DNA of 64,000 bases. Origin: Acidobacteriaceae bacterium dw_441 (lineage in GTDB: Bacteria > Acidobacteriota > Terriglobia > Terriglobales > Acidobacteriaceae). This document shows, one piece after another, positions 1 to 8,125 of this stretch. The stretch spans positions 62,001-126,000 of the forward strand of contig JAAVVA010000002.1 of NCBI GenBank assembly GCA_018449715.1, read 5' to 3'. A program made the position numbers and the translations under genes. Position 1 is the stretch's first letter. Each line of letters starts with the position of its first letter. The notes under the pieces are model-generated. The model had not been told where the DNA came from, searched no databases, and was given only the letters and a program-made list of their open reading frames with translations.

Positions 1-267
1 GTCTCTCCCAATAATCCACTTATAGTAGGCGTTGTCGGGCTTGCCCGGATATTGTTGTTTTCGGGTCAGGGCTCGAATTTCGGATATAGTCATGGACGGT
101 CACCGGCAAGACTTCAAATTTGAATTGATTGCCAAGCCGATTCACCCCCGATTAAGCTAATCGAACATCTCAAGAATCCGTAGTCGCGATTTTGAAATTT
201 CCACATCTGCCCTGGCTTCCTATGATCGCCGCTTACTAAGCCAACGCATTCGGATCGCATTGGAACG
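1..267. other. non-coding left edge
   Basis: No convincing gene is seen here. The stretch lies downstream of the histidine kinase gene (which reads leftward) and may hold its terminator region or the flank of a gene beyond the window. No hairpin with a T-run was recognised. Confidence 0.4.
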
Positions 268-2016
268 CTAGGTTGAGAACAGTTTGTCTTTGGATTGAAG
301 GTCTGTTCTCACTTCACCGACAACACTTGTTCCATTCGGGTGTCGTGGACCAATTGACAACGTTCCTCCGATCATTTCTAAGCGCTCTTTCATTGCTATC
401 AAACCTAAACCGGGCGTCTTTTCGGTAAATCGGAAGCCCATTCCATTGTCTTTCACGACCAGTTTAAGGCTCTCAGCATTCTGAATAACTGTAATTAGCA
501 CCTGACTGGCTCCGCTATGCTTTAGCGCATTTGCCAGTGCTTCCTGCGTCACGCGGTACAAGCACAAAGCAACGTCTGGAGGTAACGTTTGATCAGCAAA
601 TTCGAGTTCACATTTGACTTCGATACTGTGACCGTCAGAAGCCTGTCGTGCCAGTTCCTTCAGGGCGAGCGCAAGTCCGAGCTGCTCAAGTTTTGCTGAA
701 TGCAACTGATGAGACAGGTGATGGACATCTGTAATCAAGATGTCGAGATCATCACGAGATTGACTAAATCTGTCGTGGTCGAAAGTATCATCAAATGGAA
801 GTTGGCCTTCGAGAAGCGATAGGTTCAACGAAAGCAAGGATAGTCTCTGGCCAAAGTCATCATGCAACTCTCGGCCAATAGCTTTCCGCTCATCTTCGCT
901 GGCTGTAAGTAGACGGCGTGAAAGCTGACGGCTTGCCTGTTCCGAGCGCTTCCGTCGAATCACTTGAATGATCAGAATGGCCACTATGGCGCTCTGGGCG
1001 ACCACAACCGATAAAACTCCTAGAATAACGGCTTTGTTTCGTTGCCATAGAGTTTGATCTCGGTTAAGAACAGCTGTCCCCTTTGGCAGCCTGGATTCTG
1101 GAATATTCCACTTCTCTAATTGCCTCCAATCTACAAGTAGGGGATTCGGCGGTTCACGCTCTATTGGAAGAGATTCAACTGCCTTCCCATGCATAATTTT
1201 GATCGCCATTTGAGCCGCTCGCCTCGCAGGTTGCTCAATGTCGATCATGCTGCCACCGACCACTCCACAAGTGAGCAATGTCTTATACGACCCGAAGACC
1301 GGACCACTGGCGGCGGAAGTGATGAGGGGGCAAATCTGAAGCGGAAATAGAGGTCGTCCGCTGCCATCCTTAAAAACTGCACCGAATACGACGACACTAT
1401 GGTTGGGAAGTTTAGACAATCGCTCGAGTAATTCTCCTAAAGTCATTTTGCTAAGCGAGAGGATCTCGATCGCTTGACCTCCATTTGCACCAGATGCAAA
1501 CTGCTTTCCAGGAGCTGCGTCTCCGACATAAAAAACATGTTCAGTATCCGGGAGCAGTCGAAGAGCGAACTCCAATGTGGGGCCTAGATCATCCAAGCTT
1601 CCGACGATGCCCGTCATGTTGGGAGGCAACTTGGGTACGTGTCGATAATCCAGAAACGAAACAACCATCGGCGCCGTCGGCCATAATTCTTCACCATGCT
1701 GGAGTAAAAATGTGAGTGCTGGTGGTCCCCAACCAATTACGAGGTCGATCTTTTGGTTTTCATACTTCCGATGAAGCGCTTCTGCATATTTTGCGTTGTC
1801 CAACTGAAAGCGCGATTCATCAAGATACTCTTCAAAGATTTGGTATTCGTTCGATGCCAAGGCTCCTTGAAAGATCTTGTTCGCTTGAAGATTCACCGGA
1901 AGCTGAGGGCTCCCCATATGCAGGACAAGTACATTTTTTGAGACTTGGGCGCGAAGTGGAATGAGAGTCAAGAGGAGGGCAGCGAAAGCGAAGACCTTGT
2001 ACCATCTATCGAACAT
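268..2016 (-). CDS. sensor histidine kinase with ABC-substrate-binding-like sensor domain (NarL-type kinase)
   Basis: Membrane histidine kinase of 582 residues. Residues 1-23 form a signal peptide or first membrane segment ending in LRAQ. Residues 24 to about 310 resemble the periplasmic ABC substrate-binding domain (LIGWGPPAL, GGSMIDIEQPARRAAQMA). A membrane helix spans about 330-352. A HisKA_3 dimerisation domain follows with the H-box ERKAIGRELHDDFGQRL (His near 385), then a HATPase_c domain (NALKHSGA, DNGMGF, GLGLIAMKER). By family, it should sense a small periplasmic ligand and phosphorylate a LuxR/NarL-type response regulator. No such regulator is adjacent on the right; one could lie beyond the left edge. 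Start is ATG at 2016. Confidence 0.9.
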   Translation of the reverse strand: MFDRWYKVFAFAALLLTLIPLRAQVSKNVLVLHMGSPQLPVNLQANKIFQGALASNEYQIFEEYLDESRFQLDNAKYAEALHRKYENQKIDLVIGWGPPALTFLLQHGEELWPTAPMVVSFLDYRHVPKLPPNMTGIVGSLDDLGPTLEFALRLLPDTEHVFYVGDAAPGKQFASGANGGQAIEILSLSKMTLGELLERLSKLPNHSVVVFGAVFKDGSGRPLFPLQICPLITSAASGPVFGSYKTLLTCGVVGGSMIDIEQPARRAAQMAIKIMHGKAVESLPIEREPPNPLLVDWRQLEKWNIPESRLPKGTAVLNRDQTLWQRNKAVILGVLSVVVAQSAIVAILIIQVIRRKRSEQASRQLSRRLLTASEDERKAIGRELHDDFGQRLSLLSLNLSLLEGQLPFDDTFDHDRFSQSRDDLDILITDVHHLSHQLHSAKLEQLGLALALKELARQASDGHSIEVKCELEFADQTLPPDVALCLYRVTQEALANALKHSGASQVLITVIQNAESLKLVVKDNGMGFRFTEKTPGLGLIAMKERLEMIGGTLSIGPRHPNGTSVVGEVRTDLQSKDKLFST

Positions 2017-2560
2017 TACGTGACACCACCCTTAGTTGCGTCTCTCCGACCCCCTCCGCCAGGCAAGCGACTCAAGATTGCCTCGGATGAGATATTGCCC
2101 CTAAAGCAATCTCCAATCGCGATGGCTGCGGCTTGAACAGCGGAAATACCGAAATGCAATGAGCGCGGCAGCGGTTCGACAAATCTATCACCGATCGCCT
2201 GATTCTTGCGAACTGGTTCCAGTAAGTTGCGCTACGTTGAGATCTTGACACGGTAGAAACCATTAATCGGGAATGCGTCCGAGACATTGTCCACTCTCCA
2301 ACCTTCGAAAATGCGGTCTGGTCGAGTCGTTCTGGGGGACAGTTCTATTTTCCAGGTCACTGGTAGAAGCCACGATATCTCGTTATGACTTTGGAAAATT
2401 CGTGTGCTGGGAAATCACGCTTCGGAAGTAACCTCCACGTGCTATTCCTTTCTGAATCGAAACCGAGTGGCTCCTCGTAATGCAGAAGACATGGCGACGT
2501 ACATGAGGCGTACATCATAGCCCCTAAAACGGTCTACTTCATACGAAATTATCCGAATCT
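2017..2560. other. gene-free stretch
   Basis: About 540 nt with only short shadow frames. It separates the histidine kinase start from the IS3 relic and presumably holds the kinase promoter. No repeat or RNA gene was recognised. Confidence 0.4.
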
Positions 2561-2844
2561 GAAACCGACATAGTTTCCCCGCGCAAAGTCCTACAACACA
2601 AGATTATCCAGGCTCAGGTTCGCCACCAGACGCTTCAGCTTCGCGTTCTCCTGCTCAAGTTCCTTGAGCCGCCTAGCCTGGTCCACTTGCAAACCGCCGT
2701 ACTCCTTGCGCCAGCGATAGTACGGCTGCTCCGTGATCTCAGCCTCTTTGCGAGCCTGAACCGTCGTCTTCCGTTTGCTGCTGCTACCTCAACCTGACGA
2801 AACAGGTTCACCACCTACTCTGCCGTGTGACGCTTCCTTGCCAT
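2560..2844 (-). pseudogene. IS3-family transposase OrfA relic
   Basis: Reading leftward from an ATG at 2844 the frame gives MARKRHTAE, then TAG, then VVNLFRQVEVAA and on through TVQARKEAEITEQPYYRWRK, an IS3-type helix-turn-helix. The leucine-zipper-like LKELEQENAKLKRLVANLSL follows, then LDNLVL, a second TAG at 2591-2593, and DFARGN. IS3/IS407-type OrfA proteins normally read through both positions (TAEQIV and VLKD-type sequences), so both ambers are internal nonsense changes at CAG/AAG-like codons. OrfB and the terminal inverted repeats were not found nearby. This is a dead fragment marking past insertion in the accessory region. Confidence 0.8.
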
Positions 2845-3060
2845 CTCCAACTCCTTTGTCCAGTTTCTATGATTTCAACTGGTACAAAGAACACCCTGCA
2901 GGCCACTCCCACCTACATCTGCTTTAAGACACCAATAATCTGCGGCACTAAATCGCCTTTTCTTTACCAAAACTCCCTCAAATTTAGGCCGACGAATAGC
3001 ATTGTTTCTGGTTCAGCGATAACCGGCAAGAAAATGCTATCGTGTTTCATCCGTCAAATC

Positions 3061-3087
3061 CTACAATCTGCTGGTGGTCTATCTCAT
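3061..3087 (+). promoter_or_regulatory. shared XRE promoter/operator motif, copy 1
   Basis: CTACAATCTGCTGGTGGT followed by CTATCTCAT, ending 22 nt before the GTG start of the XRE gene at 3110. TACAAT resembles a -10 box. ATCTG and ATCTC sit 15 nt apart as direct half-sites. The same motif precedes three other XRE genes (18272, 19722, 20089). Confidence 0.65.
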
Positions 3088-3109
3088 AGCAGCTTGATAA
3101 ACCATCTAT

Positions 3110-3427
3110 GTGGCAGATACAGATAAATTTTTCCGACGCTTGGGAAGCCGGTTGCGTGAGCTGCGAACCGAACGTGGCCTCTCGCAAGAGGATATGGTTC
3201 TCTACGGATTCTCCGGCAAGCATTGGCAACAGCTCGAGTCTGGCCGTCCGATTACGGTCACGACGTTGCTACGAATCTGCGAGACCCTTGGAACTACGCT
3301 CGATGTGCTTCTCAATGGGCTTGACCAGGGGGTGTATGCCAAGGTCTCGTCCATACCAGCCCCAGCGATCCTGAAGAATGTCTCTTCTCGCCGTAAGGAG
3401 AAGTTCAAGCCGAAGAAGGTAGGATAA
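3110..3427 (+). CDS. small XRE/Cro-type HTH regulator
   Basis: 105 residues starting with GTG. A helix-turn-helix of the XRE class covers about residues 8-70 (RLRELRTERGLSQEDM, KHWQQLESGRPITVTTLLRICETLG), followed by LLNGLDQGVY and a basic tail (RRKEKFKPKKVG). It is a paralogue of the genes at 18322, 19771 and 20138: all share the WQ-x-x-E/HxxG core, the leucine-rich ICE/CE helix and the [L/F]xGxDxGxY end. It probably binds DNA as a dimer. The shared motif just upstream suggests autoregulation, and the downstream genes suggest it serves the lasso locus; both points are inference. The competing ATG at 3108 is in a different frame. Confidence 0.85.
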   Translation: MADTDKFFRRLGSRLRELRTERGLSQEDMVLYGFSGKHWQQLESGRPITVTTLLRICETLGTTLDVLLNGLDQGVYAKVSSIPAPAILKNVSSRRKEKFKPKKVG

Positions 3428-3468
3428 AGGCTGCATAGCTAGGCTGACAAGACTATGCAGCCTTTGAA

Positions 3469-4404
3469 TCATTGAGCCAGCCTTTGGCTTGCTAGTTGAC
3501 CGAGCAAGACGTCGAGGAAGGCTTGTATGCGATCGTCGTTGACGTCGCGCCGCCGGCAGAAGGTGCTTTCGATCCACATGGGTTTATCGGTGATGGGCTT
3601 GTAGAGTACACCCGTGTACGTTAGCCGCGTGGCAGATCTAGGTAGCAGGGCGACCCCGAAGTCCTGCGCAACGATTTCAAGGGCGTGCGCCAAGGACAGG
3701 ACTTCCCTCAGGCGGGGTTTGGCTCCCGTGCTTTCAACGTATTCGATAGTGCGGTCGTAGAAGTGGGGATTGGCACCTCGCGGAACCCAGAAAAGCAGTT
3801 CTCCATCGACCTCCTTCATCATGATGTCAGGCTTTCTTGCCAGGCGATGGTTCTTCGAGATGCAGAGACTGAATCCTTCTTTGGCAAGGGGTTTCACCCA
3901 GAGATCTTCATCGAAGGCAGGTTGCACTCCAAAGGCGATGTGCAGTTCACCGCGTAGGACCGCATCGACAAGCTGAGGAGTGGTTCCCGTACGCAACTCC
4001 ACCCCCTGCTGTTGATAGGAAAGCCCGGGGATAACGCCGAGGCGCATCCGTTCCAAAATGGGAATGAGGCGGTTATGGATGTACATTGAGTAACCAATCC
4101 GCAGAGGGCCCCGTGCGATGCTCTCCCGGTGCCTCGCAAGATCGCATGCTCGTTCGACGTGTTCTACAGCAGACTGAAGCTCTTTTAGGAAGACGACTCC
4201 AGCATCAGTGATGGTGAAACCCGTGTGGCTGCGAGAGAAGATGTGGAGGCCCAGATCTTTCTCCAGGCGGGTAATACTGCGGAGAACGACCGTATGGTCC
4301 ACACCAAGGAGGCGTGCGACCTTGTGAAAGCTGCCGGTCTGTGCTGCAAGGATGACGAATTGCTGTGTGCGAAATGGAACGTCGACAACGATATTTGTGC
4401 GCAT
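3469..4404 (-). CDS. LysR-type transcriptional regulator
   Basis: 311 residues from the ATG at 4404. AGGTGAC lies a few bases upstream, and a GTG at 4434 would add 10 residues. The N-terminal winged HTH (about 10-70) includes FVILAAQTGSFHKVARLLGVDHTVVLRSITRLEKDLG and FSRSHTGFTITDAG. The LysR effector-binding domain follows (GPLRIGYS, LRGELHIAFG, VAQDFGVALLP). It is transcribed away from the 4663 regulator, so the 258-nt gap between them may hold both promoters. LysR proteins usually control a divergent neighbour in response to a small molecule. The ligand cannot be told from sequence. Confidence 0.9.
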   Translation of the reverse strand: MRTNIVVDVPFRTQQFVILAAQTGSFHKVARLLGVDHTVVLRSITRLEKDLGLHIFSRSHTGFTITDAGVVFLKELQSAVEHVERACDLARHRESIARGPLRIGYSMYIHNRLIPILERMRLGVIPGLSYQQQGVELRTGTTPQLVDAVLRGELHIAFGVQPAFDEDLWVKPLAKEGFSLCISKNHRLARKPDIMMKEVDGELLFWVPRGANPHFYDRTIEYVESTGAKPRLREVLSLAHALEIVAQDFGVALLPRSATRLTYTGVLYKPITDKPMWIESTFCRRRDVNDDRIQAFLDVLLGQLASQRLAQ

Positions 4405-4662
4405 GGAGTCACCTGTCCAATTGGGATTGAGCACAGGTCCGCCTCGTGCGCGCTCCGAAGGTGAGCCGTCTCAGAAGATAAAGACATCTAAAGTGGGAAA
4501 TGGATGCTTGAGGGACGCGGGCGATCCGTTTAGCCTATAGCCTCTTCTTCTCCCACCCGGAGTCGGAGATCCCTAGCGACTAGGTGAAAATGACGCCCTG
4601 GCTACGGCCATGATGCGCAGAGTATATTGGGCCACTTTCCCGATCTGTGACATACCGGCTCT
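4405..4662. promoter_or_regulatory. divergent intergenic region between LysR gene and 4663 regulator
   Basis: Space between two divergent regulator genes. No gene is seen. It is the expected place for LysR binding and for the promoters of both genes, but no specific site could be assigned by eye. Confidence 0.35.
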
Positions 4663-6276
4663 TTGGCTGAGCTTCAGAGAGAGTACGAGCTTGTCATGTA
4701 TAAACCTGCCTCGACGCGAGTGATGCTCGATCAGTTGGAGCACGTGCGGTCCCTATACCGTGGACTCCAACCTGCGAGCAATGCCGATTGGCAGACGCAG
4801 CGTGAACGGGAGAGGTTCGGAAAATACCTGGCGAGAAACATTCGGGTAGGGCGCCATCAGCCGACTGTGCGTACGATCCTTGAGATGAAACGGCACTTCG
4901 GGATGTCGATGGAAGCGGCGTATCTGTTCTTTGGTTTTAGACTGCAAGAGATTCAGACCCTCGACTTCCGACTCAATGGAATGCGTACTCGTTATATCGA
5001 GTCCTACCGCTTCCAGCGTGATCGCCGTATCGACCTCCCGCTGCGGCTGGAAGAACGTGCCTTCCTGCGGCCAGCCCTGATGCGTGAGGCTGTCACTTCG
5101 TGGCAGCATGGAGTTTCGGTGCGTCAGCTTGAGCGAGCGGAATGGTTCCCGCATCGAGTCCGCTATGCCCAGATCGGATTCGAAGACAGCCTTACCTCTC
5201 CCCTTCCCGCAGGAGCAATCGTTTCTGTTGAGTCGGTCTTGAAAGAGGAAATTCATTCCCCGGATCCTCGCGGCATTTACATGCTTCAGTTCGGCAATGG
5301 ATATCGGTGCTGTGGATACACTCTGAAAGGGCAACGCCTAGTGCTGTTGCCTTATCGGGCGTATGGAACTCTGCCTCTCGAGTTTGTCCTCGACAAAGAC
5401 GTTCGAGTAATCGGCAGAATCAACAGCTTCGCCTTGCGGCTTGCACGCAGAAGATTACACGGCCAGCTTCATGACCTCCCGATGACGCATAAGAGCGCAC
5501 CGCTCGTTGATCCCTGGACCCATCCCTCTTTGAGAAGGCTATTTGCCGCAGGTGAAGCTCGGCTTTATCGACCGCATGCCTATTGGCGTAAGGTGCTGCC
5601 AACACTGGAAGCGGAACTAGGGGTTCACGTTAGCGAGCGAACGATCCGCCGCTATTGTGAGGGTGAAGAGACAGAAGCCAGGACGCTCCCGTTGGCCGGA
5701 CATCTGATCGGTCTTGCATTACGGTTTGGTCCGAGTTTTTCCGATGTCCTACGTGTGGTGTTTCAGTCAGTCGACTTCGACGAAGGGCTTTACTCTCTCG
5801 AAGAACTCCTGCGCGTAGATAATCTCGGAGAGTTGGAAGAGGCTGACTCTTTTATTGAGCCCCCATATCCCGAACAGGTATGGCTTCAGCTATTCGGTGA
5901 GTTGGGCCGCTGGTCACCACTCGTGCCGGGATGGTTCCCAGCGCTTTCGTCGCTGCAGAGCCGAGTCTTGAGAATCCATGCCGGAGAGCACTTCCAGGGA
6001 ATAGCGCCACTTCTCTCAACCGGCTCCTGGTTGCTGTTGAATCAGGACTCCGAATGGATTGAAGACATTCCAGATGACGACGAGATCGGTTGGAATAAAC
6101 GGCTGTACGTCCTTCGGAAAGGCAACCATGTATTTTGCGGCCATCTGCGCCACGACGATGGCCGCTGGTATCTGGTGACGCAACCTGGGAATCGGCGTGT
6201 GTACACGCCGATTCCCACTCGCGAACTTGGCGAACTACGCCGCGTAGAAGGCTTCGTCGCGCAATTGCCTCGATGA
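4663..6276 (+). CDS. tandem HTH plus S24/LexA-like regulator (unrecognised family)
   Basis: 537 residues from TTG at 4663; ATG at 4696 is an alternative start (526 residues). The protein looks like two copies of the same layout. Residues about 45-100 are HTH-like (GKYLARNIRVGRHQPTVRTILEMKRHFG), followed near 180-250 by a beta-rich stretch like the LexA/S24 peptidase fold (LPAGAIVSVESV, RGIYMLQFGNGYRC, LVLLPY). A second HTH-like part near 310-370 (ELGVHVSERTIRRYCEGEETEA) precedes another S24-like part near 440-530 (LLSTGSWLLLNQ, KRLYVLRKGNHVFCG, WYLVTQP). A clear Ser/Lys protease dyad was not seen, so it may be a non-cleaving sensor. It lies 187 nt upstream of lasso B1 in the same direction and is a candidate operon regulator. 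The family call is inference. Confidence 0.55.
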   Translation: MAELQREYELVMYKPASTRVMLDQLEHVRSLYRGLQPASNADWQTQRERERFGKYLARNIRVGRHQPTVRTILEMKRHFGMSMEAAYLFFGFRLQEIQTLDFRLNGMRTRYIESYRFQRDRRIDLPLRLEERAFLRPALMREAVTSWQHGVSVRQLERAEWFPHRVRYAQIGFEDSLTSPLPAGAIVSVESVLKEEIHSPDPRGIYMLQFGNGYRCCGYTLKGQRLVLLPYRAYGTLPLEFVLDKDVRVIGRINSFALRLARRRLHGQLHDLPMTHKSAPLVDPWTHPSLRRLFAAGEARLYRPHAYWRKVLPTLEAELGVHVSERTIRRYCEGEETEARTLPLAGHLIGLALRFGPSFSDVLRVVFQSVDFDEGLYSLEELLRVDNLGELEEADSFIEPPYPEQVWLQLFGELGRWSPLVPGWFPALSSLQSRVLRIHAGEHFQGIAPLLSTGSWLLLNQDSEWIEDIPDDDEIGWNKRLYVLRKGNHVFCGHLRHDDGRWYLVTQPGNRRVYTPIPTRELGELRRVEGFVAQLPR

Positions 6277-6463
6277 CAGCAGAGTATCTTTGGCCGGGAA
6301 AAGAGACTTTTTGTGAACTATTTCTGGTGCACCGCCTGCGCTAACCCATTCAGTTCTTATAAGGCGACGGAGTAAGTTTGGCCAGACTGCAAAGATTTTT
6401 CTGGATGTGGCCATTTCTGTCTTACTCTCACTCTCACCTGGCGCCCTGCTAGAGGTCTGATGG

Positions 6464-6730
6464 ATGGAGAATCCAATGAATGGCCAAAATTCGTCCCTGC
6501 ACATAATCGCAGACTCCGATGGAGCGGCCATCCTCGATGTTGAGCGAGGCCTGATCTCGACGCTGAATGCGACCGGATCCTTCATCTGGCAAAGTCTCAA
6601 GCGTGGGGAGAGTCCTTCTGAGATCGCGGCATCGCTCGCGAAGCAGACTGGTGAGGACCCACTTGTAGTTGAACGTGACGTCGAAGCATTTATCGACGAT
6701 CTCAAACACAGGAACCTGATGCCGCAATGA
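6464..6730 (+). CDS. PqqD-like RiPP recognition protein (lasso B1)
   Basis: 88 residues covering the whole PqqD fold: an N-terminal beta hairpin (LHIIADSDGAAILDVERGLISTLN), then ATGSFIWQSLKRGESPSEIAASLAKQTG, and a final helix (VERDVEAFIDDLKHRNLM). In lasso pathways the B1 protein binds the precursor leader and delivers it to the B2 protease and cyclase. AGAGGT sits 7 nt before the ATG. It is the first gene of a tight operon; the kinase starts 13 nt after its stop. Confidence 0.9.
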   Translation: MENPMNGQNSSLHIIADSDGAAILDVERGLISTLNATGSFIWQSLKRGESPSEIAASLAKQTGEDPLVVERDVEAFIDDLKHRNLMPQ

Positions 6731-6742
6731 AGAGGTGACGTG

Positions 6743-8125
6743 ATGGCAACCACGCAGACCATGATCGAAACAGCTACGCAAAGGCTGGTTCTTATCGATC
6801 CTGAGTCGCGTGGTGTGTATGCCGCCGGCCATAACGGTGGCTATCACCTTCCCACCGTGGAGATTCCGCAATGGACCCGACCGGCAGAGCAGCTTCAGCG
6901 CACAGTACGCGATGCATGGAAGACGCACAGCATCATGCTGGACTACCTTCCCTCCGAAGAGACAGCCCTGTCTTGCGTCGCTCTCGAGGTGATCGAACCT
7001 CCTGAGGAGAATGGTCTGAAGCTGATTCCTCTCTGCCAGCTCTCGCCAGCCGCGCTGCCAGAAACCCAGAGAAATGCACTTCAGGAGATGCTAGATGGAA
7101 ACAACGATTCCCGCCCCCGGCTCTCCCAGATCGGCTGGATAGAGGAAGCGATTGCGTGGTGTGAAGCTGTAACCCCTCAAAAGCTGACGGCGAAGACCGG
7201 CATCACACAATACAATGCCGGCGGCAACTTTGCTCTCTTGCGACTGCCCATGTCGGACGGTGTTGACTACTGGATCAAAGCCACAGGCAAACCCAATGCT
7301 CATGAGTATGGAATCACTCTGCTCCTCTCTGAGGTCTGCGAGGGGTTCACCCCAGAGGTGGTGGCTGCAAAGCCAGAGTGGAATGCATGGCTCATGGCTG
7401 GTGGCGGCAACAAGCCGATTCAGCTACCGGACAATCCGTTACAACGGTATAAGACCCTCGAGCGCCTTATGTACTCCTTGCTGGAGATGGAATGGCGGGC
7501 CATCGAAATTATACGTGCCCTGAAGTTGATTGGTGCGCCCGACCAGTCCTTAGAGGCGATCGCTAAGAACGCAGAGAAGCTCTTCGATTATCTGGAACGC
7601 GCTATGAGTCTCCAGACTTCGACCAAGTCACCGCCACTGGATCGCAACCGGCTTCGGGACCTGTACAACACACTCCTAAGAGTTCGTGACCTCCTCATGC
7701 AGGAAGATCTCCCCATCAGCCTGATTCATGGCGACCTCAACCTGGGAAACATCGTCGCTGGAGAGTCCTCCTGTCAGTTCATCGACTGGGCAGAAGCCTA
7801 TATAGGCCCTGTGGGTATAAATCTGGAGCACCTCCTGCTTCTCGATAAGAGCGAAGCCGCGGATCTTAGACAACTCATTCACTCGCTGCTGAAGGAACGC
7901 TACATCGAGCGTTGGAATCATCGTTCGGGAAATCTGAGAATGTCGAGCTGGCATTCCTTCTGGCCGTTCCTCGCGGTGCTCTCTTCGCTTTATGGGCGCG
8001 GGGACTGGTTCGACGATCCGCAGCAGGACGATCCACGTCGTATGTCGATCAGGCGCTCGCTGGCACGTCATCTGAGCCGTACCGCTGCGGATCCTCACTT
8101 CCAGGAGGCGTTATGCCGCGAATGA
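6743..8125 (+). CDS. APH-fold phosphotransferase with Nudix-like N-terminus, candidate lasso peptide kinase
   Basis: 460 residues from ATG 6743 (AGAGGTG 5-7 nt upstream; a GTG at 6740 is in frame). Residues about 160-440 are an aminoglycoside-phosphotransferase/choline-kinase fold. The catalytic loop HGDLNLGN is at 329-336 (Asp 331) and the metal-binding IDWAEAYIGP has Asp 348. Residues 10-150 look like a divergent Nudix-type domain (RLVLIDPESRGVYAAG, GGYHLPTVEI) without a clear Nudix box. Some known lasso clusters carry an HPr-kinase-like enzyme that phosphorylates the peptide. This gene has the same position but a different fold, so a role in modifying the precursor is inference. The next gene overlaps it by 13 nt, so the two are translationally linked. 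Confidence 0.75.
   Translation: MATTQTMIETATQRLVLIDPESRGVYAAGHNGGYHLPTVEIPQWTRPAEQLQRTVRDAWKTHSIMLDYLPSEETALSCVALEVIEPPEENGLKLIPLCQLSPAALPETQRNALQEMLDGNNDSRPRLSQIGWIEEAIAWCEAVTPQKLTAKTGITQYNAGGNFALLRLPMSDGVDYWIKATGKPNAHEYGITLLLSEVCEGFTPEVVAAKPEWNAWLMAGGGNKPIQLPDNPLQRYKTLERLMYSLLEMEWRAIEIIRALKLIGAPDQSLEAIAKNAEKLFDYLERAMSLQTSTKSPPLDRNRLRDLYNTLLRVRDLLMQEDLPISLIHGDLNLGNIVAGESSCQFIDWAEAYIGPVGINLEHLLLLDKSEAADLRQLIHSLLKERYIERWNHRSGNLRMSSWHSFWPFLAVLSSLYGRGDWFDDPQQDDPRRMSIRRSLARHLSRTAADPHFQEALCRE

Noticed and set aside
7912..8112. N-terminal extension of the prolyl oligopeptidase frame
   Set aside because: It overlaps the kinase gene in another frame, and a strong AGGAGG precedes the ATG at 8113.
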